Positions 33,268 through 43,049 are shown, numbered from the stretch's first letter. The stretch is DNA of 64,000 nucleotides from Kocuria atrinae C3-8 (GCF_000286355.1 NZ_AJXN01000030.1:1-64000); one strand, 5' to 3'. Made by a program: numbers and translations. Notes: a model not told the origin generated them from the sequence alone.

Positions 33268-34574
33268 TTAGAGCACGACACCCAGACGGGATTCGATGAG
33301 ATCCACGGCCAGCTGACGATCCTCGGCGGACGCATGGGCGCCACGAGCGGCCGCACCGCCCTTATTGCGTGCGGCCCACGCATCTACTGCGATCAGGGCG
33401 GCCGGAGCGTTCAGGTCCTCGGCCAACGCAGCGCGAACCGCCTTGAGCAGGTCCTCAGCACCGGCGGTCTCCGGCTTGGCTGCGGCTTCGCGCCACGAAG
33501 CCAGCCGACGCTTGGCGTCCGCGAGCAACTCATCGGTCCAGAACCAGTCGGTGCGGTAGTGATTCGCCAGGATCGCCAGCCGGATCGCTGCAGGGTCCAC
33601 GCCCTGTTCACGCAGCTTGGAGACCAAGACCAGGTTGCCTTGGACTTGGACATCTTCTCGCCCTCGAGTCCCACCATGGACGTGTGCACGAAGTGCTCGG
33701 CCATGGGCTTGCCCGACAGCGCGTAGGAGTGCCCGGCACCCATGTCGTGATGCGGGAACGCCAGGTCCGAACCGCCGCCCTGCACCGTGAACGGAGTGGG
33801 CAGGTACTTGAGGGAGATCAGGGAACACTCGATGTGCCAGCCGGGGCGGCCTGCGCCCAGTGAGGCACCATCCCAAGCGGGTTCGCCCGGGCGATTGACG
33901 CGCCACAACAGCGGGTCGAGGATGTCTCGCTTGCCTTCGCGCTCCGGGTCTCCCCCGCGCTCGGCGAACAGCGGGAGCATTTCTTCGCGAGTCAGACCGC
34001 ACACGTCACCGACCACCCAGGCATCGGGATCGGTTTGCTTCAACTCTGCGGCGGCGTTGATGTCGAAGTAGACGTCGCCATCCGGCTGCTCCACACCTTT
34101 CTCGTCCACGCCTCCGGGCACCCGGTAGGCCAGACCTCGATCGATGAGGCGCTCCACGGCCGGCACGATCCACTCGACCGATTCGGTGGCACCCACGTAG
34201 CGGGCCGGCGGGACCACGTTCAAGGCGCTCATGTCCGTGCGGAACAACTCGGTTTGCTCCTCGGCCAGGTCCCGCCAATCGACACCCGTGGCTTCGGCGC
34301 GTTCGAGCAGGGGGTCGTCCACGTCCGTGACGTTCTGGACGTACGTGACGTGCTGAGCGGCGTCGTTCCAGGCGCGGTGCAGAAGATCGAAAGCTACGTA
34401 CGTAGCAGCGTGGCCCATGTGGGTCGCGTCGTAGGGGGTGATGCCGCAGACGTACAAGCTTGCCTCGGGACCCGAGGGCAGCTGAACCATCCGCTGCTGC
34501 CGCGAGTTGTAGACCGAGGGCGTGGGGGCTGTTCCGGGCAATTCAGGAACGGGACGGGCAGACCAGGACTTCAT
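33268..34574 (-). CDS. mshC: Mycothiol ligase MshC (frame break)
   Basis: MshC joins L-cysteine to glucosaminyl-inositol in mycothiol synthesis, and derives from cysteinyl-tRNA synthetase. It begins [14 protein letters not shown] and carries [19 protein letters not shown] (HIGH-type motif and zinc Cys), [25 protein letters not shown] and EKMSKSK (KMSKS motif). One missing G near 33630 shifts the frame after KMSKSK; the rest reads [16 protein letters not shown]. The N-terminus differs from that of CysS. A SigR-type promoter lies about 40 bases upstream. Confidence 0.95.
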
Positions 34575-34614
34575 ACTCACCTTTTGTTCACGGACATCGG
34601 TCACTCATGACTTC

Positions 34615-34641
34615 AACGGGTGCCCCCGGCACCCTATTCCC
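34615..34641 (-). promoter_or_regulatory. Candidate SigR/SigH-type promoter of mshC
   Basis: On the minus strand GGGAAT (34641-34636), an 18-base spacer, then GTT (34617-34615), an exact consensus match with the same spacing as the site before rbpA. The expected 5' leader is about 34 bases. The spacer holds a short GC hairpin that could also be read as a weak uppP terminator. mshC belongs to the SigH regulon in Corynebacterium. Confidence 0.65.
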
Positions 34642-34662
34642 CCGAATGTGTGGAAACACCGA

Positions 34663-35495
34663 TCAGGCGTTGATCACTCCGGTTCCCAGGAGAACAAAGA
34701 TGCCGGCACCCAACAGGATGCGGTACCAGACGAACAGGTTGTAGCTGCGCTCGGAGATGTAACGCATGAACCAACCGATGATCACGTAGGCGATCACAAA
34801 GGCGATACCCGTGGCCACGAGCGTCTGACCCATGGTGTAGATGCCCTCGGGTTCCTGGCCCGTCATGGCCTTGTACAGCTTGTACAGGCCGGAAGCGAAG
34901 ACCGCGGGGATGGCCAGCAGGAAGGCGTAACGAGCGGCGGCCGCGCGGGTGTACCCCATGAGCAAACCCGCGGTAATGGTGCCGCCGGAGCGGGAGACAC
35001 CGGGGATCAGGGCCAACGCCTGCGCCAGGCCGTAGCCGATGGCGTGCTTGACGGTCAGATCCTGCAGCACGCGTTCCTGCTTACCCACGTGATCGGCAAT
35101 GGCCAGGAACAAACCGAAGATCACGAGCATGGACGCGGTGATCCACAACGAGCGGAACTGGCTGTCGATGTAGTCCTCGAGCAGAAGGCCCAGGAGCGCA
35201 ATCGGGACCGAGCCCAGGATGATGAACCACCCCATGCGGCGTCGGGGTCCTTACGGGAAACCTTGCCGACCAGCGACAACGACCAGTGCTTGATGATCCG
35301 CACGATGTCTCGCCAGAAGAAGATCACCACCGCGGTTTCCGTACCCAGCTGGGTGATCGCGGTGAAGGCGGCACCCGGATCCGCGCTGTTGGGCAAGAAC
35401 TCGCCCACGATGCGCAGATGCGCCGATGAGGATACGGGCAAGAATTCAGTCAGGCCCTGGACAATTCCCAGAATGATTGCTTCGATCCAGTTCAC
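34663..35495 (-). CDS. uppP: Undecaprenyl-diphosphatase UppP (frame break)
   Basis: An integral membrane enzyme that dephosphorylates undecaprenyl diphosphate, recycling the lipid carrier for cell-wall synthesis and giving bacitracin tolerance. Diagnostic motifs are [18 protein letters not shown] near the N-terminus and [16 protein letters not shown] in the second half. About eight membrane helices. One break near 35240 separates the halves. The GTG at 35495 gives the normal start [10 protein letters not shown]; the longer frame adds residues not seen in the family. Confidence 0.95.
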
Positions 35496-35539
35496 GCGAC
35501 AACTGTACGGCACCCGGTGCTGAAAAATGGGTGAATAAA

Positions 35540-35569
35540 GGGCCCACGTGTTCTATAACACGTGAGCCC
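35540..35569 (-). terminator. Terminator downstream of the acidic protein gene
   Basis: Arms GGGCCCACGTGTT and AACACGTGAGCCC pair with one mismatch; on the minus strand a T-containing stretch (CTTTATTC) follows. Confidence 0.7.
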
Positions 35570-35609
35570 TCTTCCGCCCACACGGTGGGTCGTGACCGCT
35601 GACTATGCC

Positions 35610-35975
35610 CTAGCGACGGGAGGAATCCGACGAATCATTGTCGTCATCATCGTCGTAGTCGTCCTCGTCCACGAGATCTTCGTCCATCATCTCGTTGTCT
35701 TCGAGCAGGTCCTCGTCGTAATCGTCATCATCGTCGTCATCATCGTCGTCATCATCGTCCGAGTCGTCCTCGTCCTCAGCGAACACGCTGAGCGGAGTGA
35801 CTTCGTCGTAGGCCTCGTACAGAGCCTCTTCGTAGGCGTCGAAGGCGTCGGCAATCGACAGGTACGCCCCGTCCACGGCGGGGTCGTTGTCCGAACGTCG
35901 ATTTGCGGCGGCGGCCAGGTGTTCTTCGAACGCGTTGACCAGTGTTTGCAGGGCGGCGCGAGGATCATTGCTCAT
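35610..35975 (-). CDS. Acidic protein with poly-aspartate tail, unknown function
   Basis: An intact 121-residue protein. Residues 1-65 form a predicted helical domain (NDPRAALQTLVNAFEEHLAA and YLSIADAFDAYEEALYEAYD); the rest is almost entirely Asp and Glu, with a run of 13 Asp. The tail is encoded by a 12-base tandem repeat of GAC/GAT codons, so its length may vary by slippage without changing frame. Relatives in Micrococcaceae are, as I recall, labelled primosomal or hypothetical proteins; that label is unsupported here. Divergent from the DUF5703 gene. Confidence 0.75.
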   Translation of the reverse strand: MSNDPRAALQTLVNAFEEHLAAAANRRSDNDPAVDGAYLSIADAFDAYEEALYEAYDEVTPLSVFAEDEDDSDDDDDDDDDDDDDYDEDLLEDNEMMDEDLVDEDDYDDDDDNDSSDSSRR

Positions 35976-36014
35976 GGGGTAGACGTTAGTCGTTATCGAG
36001 GCAGAATGGGAGCA

Positions 36015-36259
36015 ATGAAAGAACAACGTTTGTCCGAGATCACGTCCGCGCGCCATCTCCCCGTGGCCAGCCGGGACGACAGGTACGAATACCTCACGCT
36101 GACCGTAGCCCCCCGCGAACACCTCGCCGATGCCCGAGCCAGGTTCGCGAGCACGCAGAGTACGGCAAGTGGGAACTCATGCGCTCGGCGGTCCTCTACG
36201 GCGGTGCCCGCCGCTACGTCATGCGGCGGCGCATCATTCGCGTCGAACGCACCTTCTGA
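36015..36259 (+). CDS. DUF5703 family protein (frame break)
   Basis: A small actinobacterial protein of about 81 residues. It begins MKEQRLSEITSARHLP, carries DRYEYLTLTVAPREHLADAR, and after one missing base near 36155 continues EYGKWELMRSAVLYGGARRY and ends RRRIIRVERTF, matching the family layout. Function unknown. The start ATG at 36015 has GGGAGC just upstream; an earlier in-frame ATG at 36006 is possible. Confidence 0.75.
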
Positions 36260-36337
36260 TCTCGCGCTGATCTAGTCCGCCCGCTCGACGACGCCGTTCG
36301 GTACAGTCCTCGCGTCACCCCAGCTGCGGGCGCGGGC

Positions 36338-37515
36338 TCAGTCGGTCGGGATCGGACCCAGCAGCGACTTGGCCGTGGCGGCATGCACCGACTCGTTGTC
36401 CGACGGGTGGTACATCCCGGCAAGCACGTCACGGTAGAGCCGTTCCAATTCGCTCCCACGGCGGAACTGCGACCCACCGGTCGAACGCAGTGCCAGATCC
36501 ACAACCTGCCGGGCGGTCTCCGTGGCCCGGTGCTTGAGGCCGGAGAACAGGATGAACCAGCGGGCACCGTGCTGAACCTCATGAACGGTGCCCACCGAAT
36601 CCATGTCCGAGCTGAGCTGGCGCAGTTGTAGTTCCACGCCATCGCGCAGGATCCCGGCCTCCGCAATGTGCCAGCGGATATCCGGATCGGTCGCATAGCT
36701 GGCCCCGCGCGCATGCGACATCCGCTTGTTCACGATCTCCACGGACACCTCGATGGCCCGATCCGCGATCCCCGTGTAGACGGACGCCAGCAAGACCTCG
36801 AAGCACCCGAAGATTCCCCACACCACCGGATCCGGCGAAGGCCCCACGGGAATCTCGGTGAGAACGCGCTCCGGTGCCAGCACGGCGCCGTCGAGCACCG
36901 TGGTGCACGACTGTGAGGCACGCATGCCCAGCGCATCCCAATCCTGTTTGATGTCGATGCCTTCGGCCCCGCGTTCGAGGATGCCGAACACGAGGCGTCC
37001 GGAGCGTCGTCGTCGCGATCCGTACGGCGAGCGTGGACCAGCAGCCGGGTCCACGCCGGGGAAAGTGAGGTGAAAATCTTGGTACCGCGCAGAAGCAAGC
37101 CGCCGTCCGTGGGCTCCGCAGTGGTGGTTGCGTCGAAGAGCACGGAATCGTTTCCCGCCTCAGAAATCCCGAACGCAAACACTTCACCGGCCACGACCTG
37201 CTCGAAGATCTCGCGTGCGCGGTCGTCCCCGCGCTGCCACAGTGTGCGGGCAATGCCCACGATCACGTGGTGCATGTTGATGCCCAGCGCGGTCGACGGC
37301 GCCGCGGCGGCCAAGCGGCGCTGGGCCTGAGCGGCGTCGGACAGAGTGAAGCCCAGACCGCCGAATTCTTCGGGGACCAGGAGCCGCAGATAACCTGCGG
37401 CGCGCAAGTCCTCGAGGTCCTCGGTGAAGAACTCGTTGCGCTCGTCGTAGCCGGCCGCGCGATTGCGGAAGGTCTCGAGCATGTCGTCGGGAAGTACGTC
37501 CTGAATCGTGGTCAC
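36338..37515 (-). CDS. Acyl-CoA dehydrogenase family protein (frame break)
   Basis: A flavin-dependent acyl-CoA dehydrogenase-like enzyme of about 392 residues. The N-terminal helical domain contains RAAGYLRLLVPEEFGGLG, the middle beta domain has FAFGISEAGNDSVLFDATTT, GTKIFTSLSPAWT and GIDIKQDWDALGMRASQSC, and the C-terminal helical bundle includes STGGSQFRRGSELERLYRD. One break near 37000 joins the parts. AGGAG precedes the GTG start. The substrate cannot be told; some relatives act in sulfur or flavin-monooxygenase chemistry. It is 46 bases downstream of the exported-protein gene on the same strand. Confidence 0.85.
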
Positions 37516-37561
37516 TGGATCTCCTGGGGATCGAGAATCGTCGGTAGGCGGTGGTCGTGGA

Positions 37562-38474
37562 TCAGCGCAGGGGGTCGGCGGCGTCGAAGCTGCGGGCGAT
37601 GCGATGGGTCGCGAAGAACGCCTCGTAGGGGCGGTTGCCGTACACGCCGATACGCGAGAACGAGGCCGGTACGGAGGCGTCCCGGTACCAACCGTCCGTG
37701 ACATTGGGGCGCATGATGTCCAGCGTGGGCTGGTTCTCACCGTTGATCTGCACCTGCTGCCACTGGCCGTCGGTGTTGATCCACATCTCCACCCAGCCGC
37801 CGCTGCTCGCGTACGCATACTTGTACGCCTGAATCACGCCCACCCAGCGCCCGGTAGGCACCCGCACGTGGTTGCCGAGCAGTTGCGGGTCATCGCCCAT
37901 GCGCAGCATGAGTCCACCTTCGGGGTGCCGCACGAGCATGAGGCCCAGCAGAGACGCACCGTTGGCCGCGGACCGTAGCCGCCGGTGAACAGGGTGATCC
38001 AAGTGTCGCGGTCGAAATCGCCGTCCAGCACGTAGACGGAGAACCCGTTGAAGTACACGTCGTTGTCGTTGCCGTGCGCGGCCGCCTTGATGATCGGCTC
38101 GGTTTCCACCATGGAACGGGGGAACTCGTTGCCCAGGGTCAGGCCGGGCCGGGAGGTGAAGCGGGCAACCTGACGACCGCCACCCACCGGATCAGGGACC
38201 AGGTGTACCCGAGCCCTTGCCGGTTGTCGTCGGGGATCAACTTGGCGTAGCCGCTGAGGCCCCGACCGTTGATGTCGGCGTCGAAGATCCGATCCGCCGC
38301 GAGTTCTTCGTCGCTCGGTTCGTCCTCAATCCAGTCGGGAATCTGGGTGGCGACTCCCACCGCGGTGGCCGCAGCGACCACGCCTGCGGCGGTGATGATC
38401 GCCCGACGTCGTGTGAGGCCAGCGCGGCGGTTCTCAACGGATTCGGGATCGGCGCTCCCGGGATTCTCCCCCAC
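37562..38474 (-). CDS. Putative Tat-exported protein with lectin/lyase-like region (two frame breaks)
   Basis: The N-terminus has the twin-arginine motif TRRRAIITAAGVVAAATAVG, indicating Tat export. The mature part contains DNRQGLGYTWSLIRW, YFNGFSVYVLDGDFDRDTW and GGWVEMWINTDGQWQQVQIN, a pattern recalling the concanavalin-like jelly-roll of polysaccharide lyases and lectins (strand-rich, with an added ligand-like W-x-E-x-W segment). Breaks near 38175 and 37975. I do not recognise a defined family, so the lyase idea is an inference from overall pattern only. It starts eight bases after the M20 peptidase stop, so the two are probably cotranscribed. Confidence 0.6.
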
Positions 38475-38482
38475 GTGTGCTC

Positions 38483-39809
38483 CTAATAGTTGGTCAGCAG
38501 GCGGTGCAGGACACGCGAGCCGAACTCCAGGGATGCGACCGGAACACGCTCGTCCACGCCGTGGAACATGCCCGTAAAGTCCAGCTCGTCCGGCAGCTGA
38601 AGCGGGACAAAACCGTAGCCGGTGATGCCCAGTTGCGAGAGTGACTTGTTGTCCGTTCCGCCGCCCAGCATGTAGGGCAACACCACGGCGTCCGGGTCTT
38701 CGGCCTTGAGCGAGTCCACCATGGCGTCCACCACGGTGCCCGAGAACGGAACTTCCAGTCCGATGTCCTCGAACTCGGTCTCGAAAGTGACCCCCTCACC
38801 GGCCAGTTCTTTCAACTTCTCCATGACGATGTCGCGCTGCTCGGGCAGGTAGCGCACGTCGATGGTGCCCTGGGCCGAACCGGGGATCACGTTGGTTTTG
38901 TAACCGGCATCCAGCATGGTCGGGTTCGACGTCGTTTGCAGCGTGGAACCCACGAAGCGCGCCACGTGACCGAGTTCGTCGAGCAGTCGCTTGGGATTGT
39001 CCGGATCGAACTCGACCCCGGTCATTTCGGTCACGGAATCAAGGAACGCCCGGGTGGTCTTGGTCAGCTCAATGGGCACGTGTACTCACCGATATTGGCC
39101 ATCGCGCGGGACAACCGGGTCACAGCATTGTTCTCGTGCAGTCCGGAACCGTGGCCGGCCTCGCCCTTGGCAATCAGATTCAGCCACATCAGGCCCTTCT
39201 CCGCGGTTTGCAGAAGATAGGCGCGTTGACCGCCGATGTTCGCCGAGTAACCGCCCACTTCGCTGAGCGCGTCGGTCACGCCGTCAAACAGCTCCGGGTG
39301 GTTCTGCGTGATCCACTTGGACCCGTAGCTCATCCCGGCTTCCTCATCGGCGAAGAAACCGAACACGATGTCACGCTTGGCGCGATCCCCCGTGCGCGCC
39401 ATGTGGCGCATGACCGAGAGCATCATGGCGTCCATGTCTTTCATGTCCACGGCGCCGCGGCCCCAGATCATGCCGTCCTTGACCTCACCCGCGAACGGAT
39501 CCACGGACCAGTCATCGGCCAGTGCGGGCACCACGTCCAGGTGACCGTGCACCAAGAGCGCGTCTGCCGAGGGGTCGGTGCCCTCGATCCTGGTGAACAC
39601 GTTGGCACGCCCCGGAGCGGATTCGAAGTACTGCGGCTCCAACCCCACCTCGGTGATCAATTCGGCCACGTATTCGCCGGCGGCGCGTTCACCCTTGGCG
39701 TTGCCCTGGAGTAGTTGGTGGTGTCGAAGCGGATGAGCTTCTGACAGATATCGGCCGTCTCGAGTTCCGGGGCCGAAGCTCCCGAGGTCGTGGAATCCGA
39801 TGCAGACAT
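38483..39809 (-). CDS. M20-family metallopeptidase (two frame breaks)
   Basis: A di-zinc peptidase of the M20/ArgE/DapE type, about 442 residues. It has HGHLDVVPALADDW (first zinc ligand and catalytic Asp), GRGAVDMKDMDAMML (bridging Asp), FFADEEAGMSYGSKW (catalytic Glu pair) and the lid domain; the C-terminal ligand lies in GMFHGVDERVPV. Breaks near 39705 and 39075. Strong AGGAG before the ATG at 39807-39809. No signal peptide, so it probably degrades peptides in the cytoplasm. Confidence 0.9.
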
Positions 39810-40052
39810 GAGGTCTCCTTCTCCTGGGGTCGCCCGGGTCCAGCACCCCGGGTGTCGTTCGCTTACCTTCAACGGTAGTCCCCGTACTCCCCCGAGGCAT
39901 TCAAGCGGGACCGTCTTGAAACAGCCACGTTCAAATAGTGGACGTGATTTGACAGAAAGCCCTCAGTTATTTCTGTTCGCTCTTACTTAGCAGTAGTATC
40001 AGGCGACGGTACTTTGAGATTCCCCCCAAATCCCCCCAAGGTCTCATGCCAC
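39810..40052. other. AT-rich intergenic region
   Basis: About 240 bases between divergent genes. The part from 39940 to 40015 is markedly AT-rich compared with the surroundings. No specific promoter is convincing. Confidence 0.3.
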
Positions 40053-40358
40053 ATGAAATCCCTACCCCCTGATCTACCCCCCAATTTTCCGCATGACGAG
40101 TTGCCACAAGTGGATATTCGCGCCGTAGCGTTTCACCGCTGGCGCACGTTGAAGTGGCTCGTCTCCTTTGTCGAGCCCAATTCGACAAGCCCGCAGGAGG
40201 GTCACGCTCAAACTTTCGACGCCGCGTTGCAGCTGGCCAAGACCTGGTCCCTGGCCTATTGGGCCAGGCACTACGGGATCAATGAACTCCTCAGTGACAG
40301 TCCGCAAGTTGAGCTCGAACATCTGGAAGTTGATAAAGATTCGTCAACAATTCAGTGA
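40053..40358 (+). CDS. Hypothetical protein
   Basis: A 101-residue frame with a proline-rich start (MKSLPPDLPPNFPHDELPQ) and a Trp-rich core (HRWRTLKWLVSFVEP, then AKTWSLAYWARHYGINELL). The aromatic pattern suggests a folded domain, but no family is recognised. There is only a weak AAGG well upstream of the ATG, and third-codon G+C is lower than in neighbouring genes. The opposite strand also has an open frame. Expression is uncertain. Confidence 0.45.
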   Translation: MKSLPPDLPPNFPHDELPQVDIRAVAFHRWRTLKWLVSFVEPNSTSPQEGHAQTFDAALQLAKTWSLAYWARHYGINELLSDSPQVELEHLEVDKDSSTIQ

Positions 40359-40454
40359 CGACATTGCCGCGGTGATCGCCGCAATCCGGTTCTCCGATAC
40401 TCTGGTGTGACGAATGACAGGCCGCACCGGCCCTTGACCCATATGGAGGCCAAG

Positions 40455-40961
40455 ATGAGTGGAACCATCACCCTGATCGCCCAAACATCGGAGACCAGCA
40501 GCACTAACCCGGTGCCCAGTCGACAGGTGACTGCCGAGGATATTCCGGCACTGTCGGAGCTGTTCTTCCAGGCCTACGATGCATCTTCCGCGGCCACGTC
40601 CAAAGAGGATGCGCAGCAGATCATCCGGGGTGTCTTCGACGGCGAGTTCGGCCCGTTGTTGCCGGACGCTTCCCCCGTGATCGAAGACGAGAACGGCCAG
40701 GTCATTGCCGCGGCCATCGTGTTGGAGCAGCGCAAGGGCGACAACATGCCCAAGGCCCCGTACCTGTTCGAGTTGTTCACGGCGTCGTCGCACCGCCGCC
40801 GCGGTTTGGCGGAGCAATTGGTCCGCGAGGCCATGACCAAGCTGTACAACCAGGGCTACGAAGAAGTCAGCCTGCGCATCGCAGAAGACAACTCCGCAGC
40901 CCTGGCGCTCTACCTCACGTTGGACTTCAACCGTTGGGTTCCGTACAACGACGATGTCTAA
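40455..40961 (+). CDS. GNAT-family N-acetyltransferase
   Basis: An intact 168-residue acyl-CoA-dependent acetyltransferase. The acetyl-CoA loop is SSHRRRGLAEQLVREAM (R-x-x-G-x-A type), preceded by the beta-4 strand YLFELFTASS and followed by VSLRIAEDNSAALALYLTLDF, the typical N-x-x-A-x-x-L-Y motif. GGAGG lies eight bases before the ATG at 40455; an upstream in-frame start would add residues before the Shine-Dalgarno sequence. Substrate unknown. It converges on the next gene, on the minus strand. Confidence 0.88.
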   Translation: MSGTITLIAQTSETSSTNPVPSRQVTAEDIPALSELFFQAYDASSAATSKEDAQQIIRGVFDGEFGPLLPDASPVIEDENGQVIAAAIVLEQRKGDNMPKAPYLFELFTASSHRRRGLAEQLVREAMTKLYNQGYEEVSLRIAEDNSAALALYLTLDFNRWVPYNDDV

Positions 40962-40970
40962 GCCTGGAGG

Positions 40971-41414
40971 CTAGAGCTCCAGTTCGCGCTGCGCGGGAGG
41001 AACTTCTCGCGCATCCGTGTGGCTGGCCCAACGAACGGTGACCTCGAGAAGACGCATGTTCTCGGGGTCACTGGTCTCTGCGGAGTCGGGGTGCTGAGCG
41101 GAGAGAACCTCTGCAGCGGCGGCCACCTGCGTCTCATCCAGGACGGCCGCTTCGCCCTCGAGCTGCACTTCCTCGGCGCCGTCGTTGACGATCACCAAGG
41201 AGACCCGGGGGTCCGAGGTGATGTTGGTGAACTTTCGGGACAGCGCGTTCGTCCCGAAGATGATGCGGCCGGCGTCACTGGCGGCCACGTGAACGTACGC
41301 GGACTCGGGGTAACCGGTTCCGCTATTGCTCGCGATCACAGCAGCTCCCGCGCGGCGCACGAATTCGACCAGCCAACGGCTGTCTTCCGAGATGTTCTTG
41401 CCCAGTTCCACCAT
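40971..41414 (-). CDS. Pyridoxamine 5'-phosphate oxidase-like flavin-binding protein
   Basis: A split-barrel protein of 147 residues. The N-terminal part has AAVIASNSGTGYPESAYVHVA and RIIFGTNALSRKFTNITSDP, the FMN-contact region of the PNPOx-like family, followed by VSLVIVNDGAEEVQLEGEAA. It may bind FMN, F420 or haem; the actual ligand is not visible. Intact, with AGGAG before the ATG at 41412-41414. Adjacent to the SRAP gene on the same strand. Confidence 0.82.
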   Translation of the reverse strand: MVELGKNISEDSRWLVEFVRRAGAAVIASNSGTGYPESAYVHVAASDAGRIIFGTNALSRKFTNITSDPRVSLVIVNDGAEEVQLEGEAAVLDETQVAAAAEVLSAQHPDSAETSDPENMRLLEVTVRWASHTDAREVPPAQRELEL

Positions 41415-41506
41415 GACGTCTCCTACCTGATTGTGCCTGTACCTGACACTGTCCACTGTAGGCTTCGGGCGCGTTGGAACCCGGGGTGGCGCTCCAGCGC
41501 GAGCCT

Positions 41507-42319
41507 TTAGAGCAGAGTGTTAAGCGGCTCCACCAAGTGGGGGCCCTGCACGGCCACGGAACCGACATCCTTGGTGACCGGATGCATCCGCCACTCGGAC
41601 GCCACGTCGTAAGCTTCTGAGATCGCCCGAGTCACGACGTCTCGGGTGCGGTCCTTGTCCGGGGAAATCCATTCCGGAACCAGATCGCTGCTCATGCCGA
41701 TGGGCAGACGGTTGTGGAGATTACCCAGGTCCGCAAGATGTTCGTTGACCGAGTCAGAGTCCGGGGCCTCGCAGGTCAGGATCGAGCATGACAGCAACCA
41801 CTGGCTTTCGCCTTCTTTGCCGGAACGGGTCTGCCCTTCGCGGGTGCCCTCCAGCTGACCCTCCGGAATCTTCCACCACTCGTAAATACCGGCGAACCAG
41901 ATCAATTGCTCCTCGGGCGGGTGCACGAAGTACGGCTGCTTCTTCCCCTTTCCCTTACTGCCATCGGCCGGGGCCAGCCACTCGTAGTAGCCGTCCGCGG
42001 GTATCGCGCAGCGTCGAGCCTTGATTGCGGACCTGAACGAGGGTTTCTCCAGGACGGTTTCCGAGCGCGCGTTGAACATCTTGGAGCCCATGGCGATGTC
42101 TTTCGACCACGAGGGCACCAGACCCCAGCGTGCCGCGTGCAACTCACGGTGCAGCGTGCCCTGGTCATCCAATCGTTCCAGCAGGATGGGCACGGTCTGG
42201 GTGGGCGCGGTGTTCCAGTTGGCCCGCACGTCGTCCCCGGCCAGGGTTTCGTCCACCTCAGCGTCGAATTCCAACGCGAGTTGACCTGGTGTCTTGGCAA
42301 TGACGTAACGGCCGCACAT
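41507..42319 (-). CDS. SRAP-domain (HMCES/YedK) abasic-site DNA-protein crosslink protein
   Basis: An intact 270-residue protein whose Cys2 (MCGRYVIAK) forms a stable crosslink to abasic sites in single-stranded DNA. Other family residues are present: NWNTAPTQTVPI (Asn), WGLVPSW, IPADGYYEWLAP (catalytic Glu) and LHNRLPIGM (His). Methionine is removed to expose the Cys, so the exact ATG at 42319 is required. A 21-base palindrome lies about 36 bases upstream. No other repair gene is adjacent. Confidence 0.93.
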   Translation of the reverse strand: MCGRYVIAKTPGQLALEFDAEVDETLAGDDVRANWNTAPTQTVPILLERLDDQGTLHRELHAARWGLVPSWSKDIAMGSKMFNARSETVLEKPSFRSAIKARRCAIPADGYYEWLAPADGSKGKGKKQPYFVHPPEEQLIWFAGIYEWWKIPEGQLEGTREGQTRSGKEGESQWLLSCSILTCEAPDSDSVNEHLADLGNLHNRLPIGMSSDLVPEWISPDKDRTRDVVTRAISEAYDVASEWRMHPVTKDVGSVAVQGPHLVEPLNTLL

Positions 42320-42354
42320 GGAGTGCCCCTAACTGTTCTGGATGGATCCGTATC

Positions 42355-42375
42355 CCATGTACTGGGAGTACATGG
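42355..42375. promoter_or_regulatory. Perfect palindrome upstream of the SRAP gene
   Basis: CCATGTACT, centre GGG, AGTACATGG. It lies between the lplA stop and the SRAP start on the minus strand. It may be an operator or a short transcript hairpin; it does not match the SOS box. Confidence 0.4.
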
Positions 42376-42387
42376 CGTACACCTGCA

Positions 42388-43046
42388 TCAAGCGTCTTCA
42401 ACCTGAGACACCGTGGTTCCGGGACGCACGTCGTCCACCGCGCCTGCCGTGCCGGGGTCCCACTCCACGCCCAATGCCGAATAGACATCGGTCAAGACCG
42501 AGCGGATCGGGTCGGAATGCTCTACCACGATCACGCTGGAGAAATACCACGCGCCCGCCACGACTCGTTGGGCGGTCCCCGCCAGTTTGACCGGCCGGTG
42601 GGGATCCTGCGCGGTGCGAGGCGCATGCACGCTGTACTCCCCCGCGCAGTACTCGCCGGGGATCTCCCCCACGTCCGCGGGGATGTCCAGGTGCTCGAGT
42701 GCGGCCACGATCATGTCACCGAACAGGCGGTAACGGTCCTGGATACCGGTCTTGGGGTCAGGATCGGATTCGACGTGATCCACGATCAGGCACCCGCCGT
42801 GATAGCGGCCGCGCGTCCACCGACCCGGCGCACCAAAGGTGCGAACCCGGCGTCGAGCGCGGCCTTTCGAGCGCGTGCGAAGCCCGGGTTGAGCTCGTCT
42901 CGGCGACCGAAGGCGACCGTGGGGCGGGGTTGGTAGATCCGCAGGACGGGTCCGGTGTTCGACGACCGAGCGGCGTCGAGAATCGACAGGGAACGGCGAT
43001 AGTCCTGCTCGGCACCAAGGGACTCGCGTTGACGTATAAGTTTCAT
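42388..43046 (-). CDS. Lipoate-protein ligase A family protein (frame break)
   Basis: A biotin/lipoate transferase-fold protein of about 219 residues. The N-terminal half has GPVLRIYQPRPTVAFGRRDE and VRRVGGRAAA (the R-R-x-G-G-G-x-x-x lipoyl-AMP loop, here RRVGGRAA), and the C-terminal half, after a missing base near 42787, has EYCAGEYSVHAPRT and VKLAGTAQRVVAGAWYFSSV. It probably attaches scavenged lipoate or octanoate to dehydrogenase subunits. An inverted repeat overlaps the likely -10 box. Confidence 0.82.
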
Positions 43047-43049
43047 GCT

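Noticed and set aside
35562-36275. Plus-strand frame with long Val/Ile runs that looks like a membrane protein
   Set aside because: It is antisense to the poly-Asp codons, and the real minus-strand gene explains the region.
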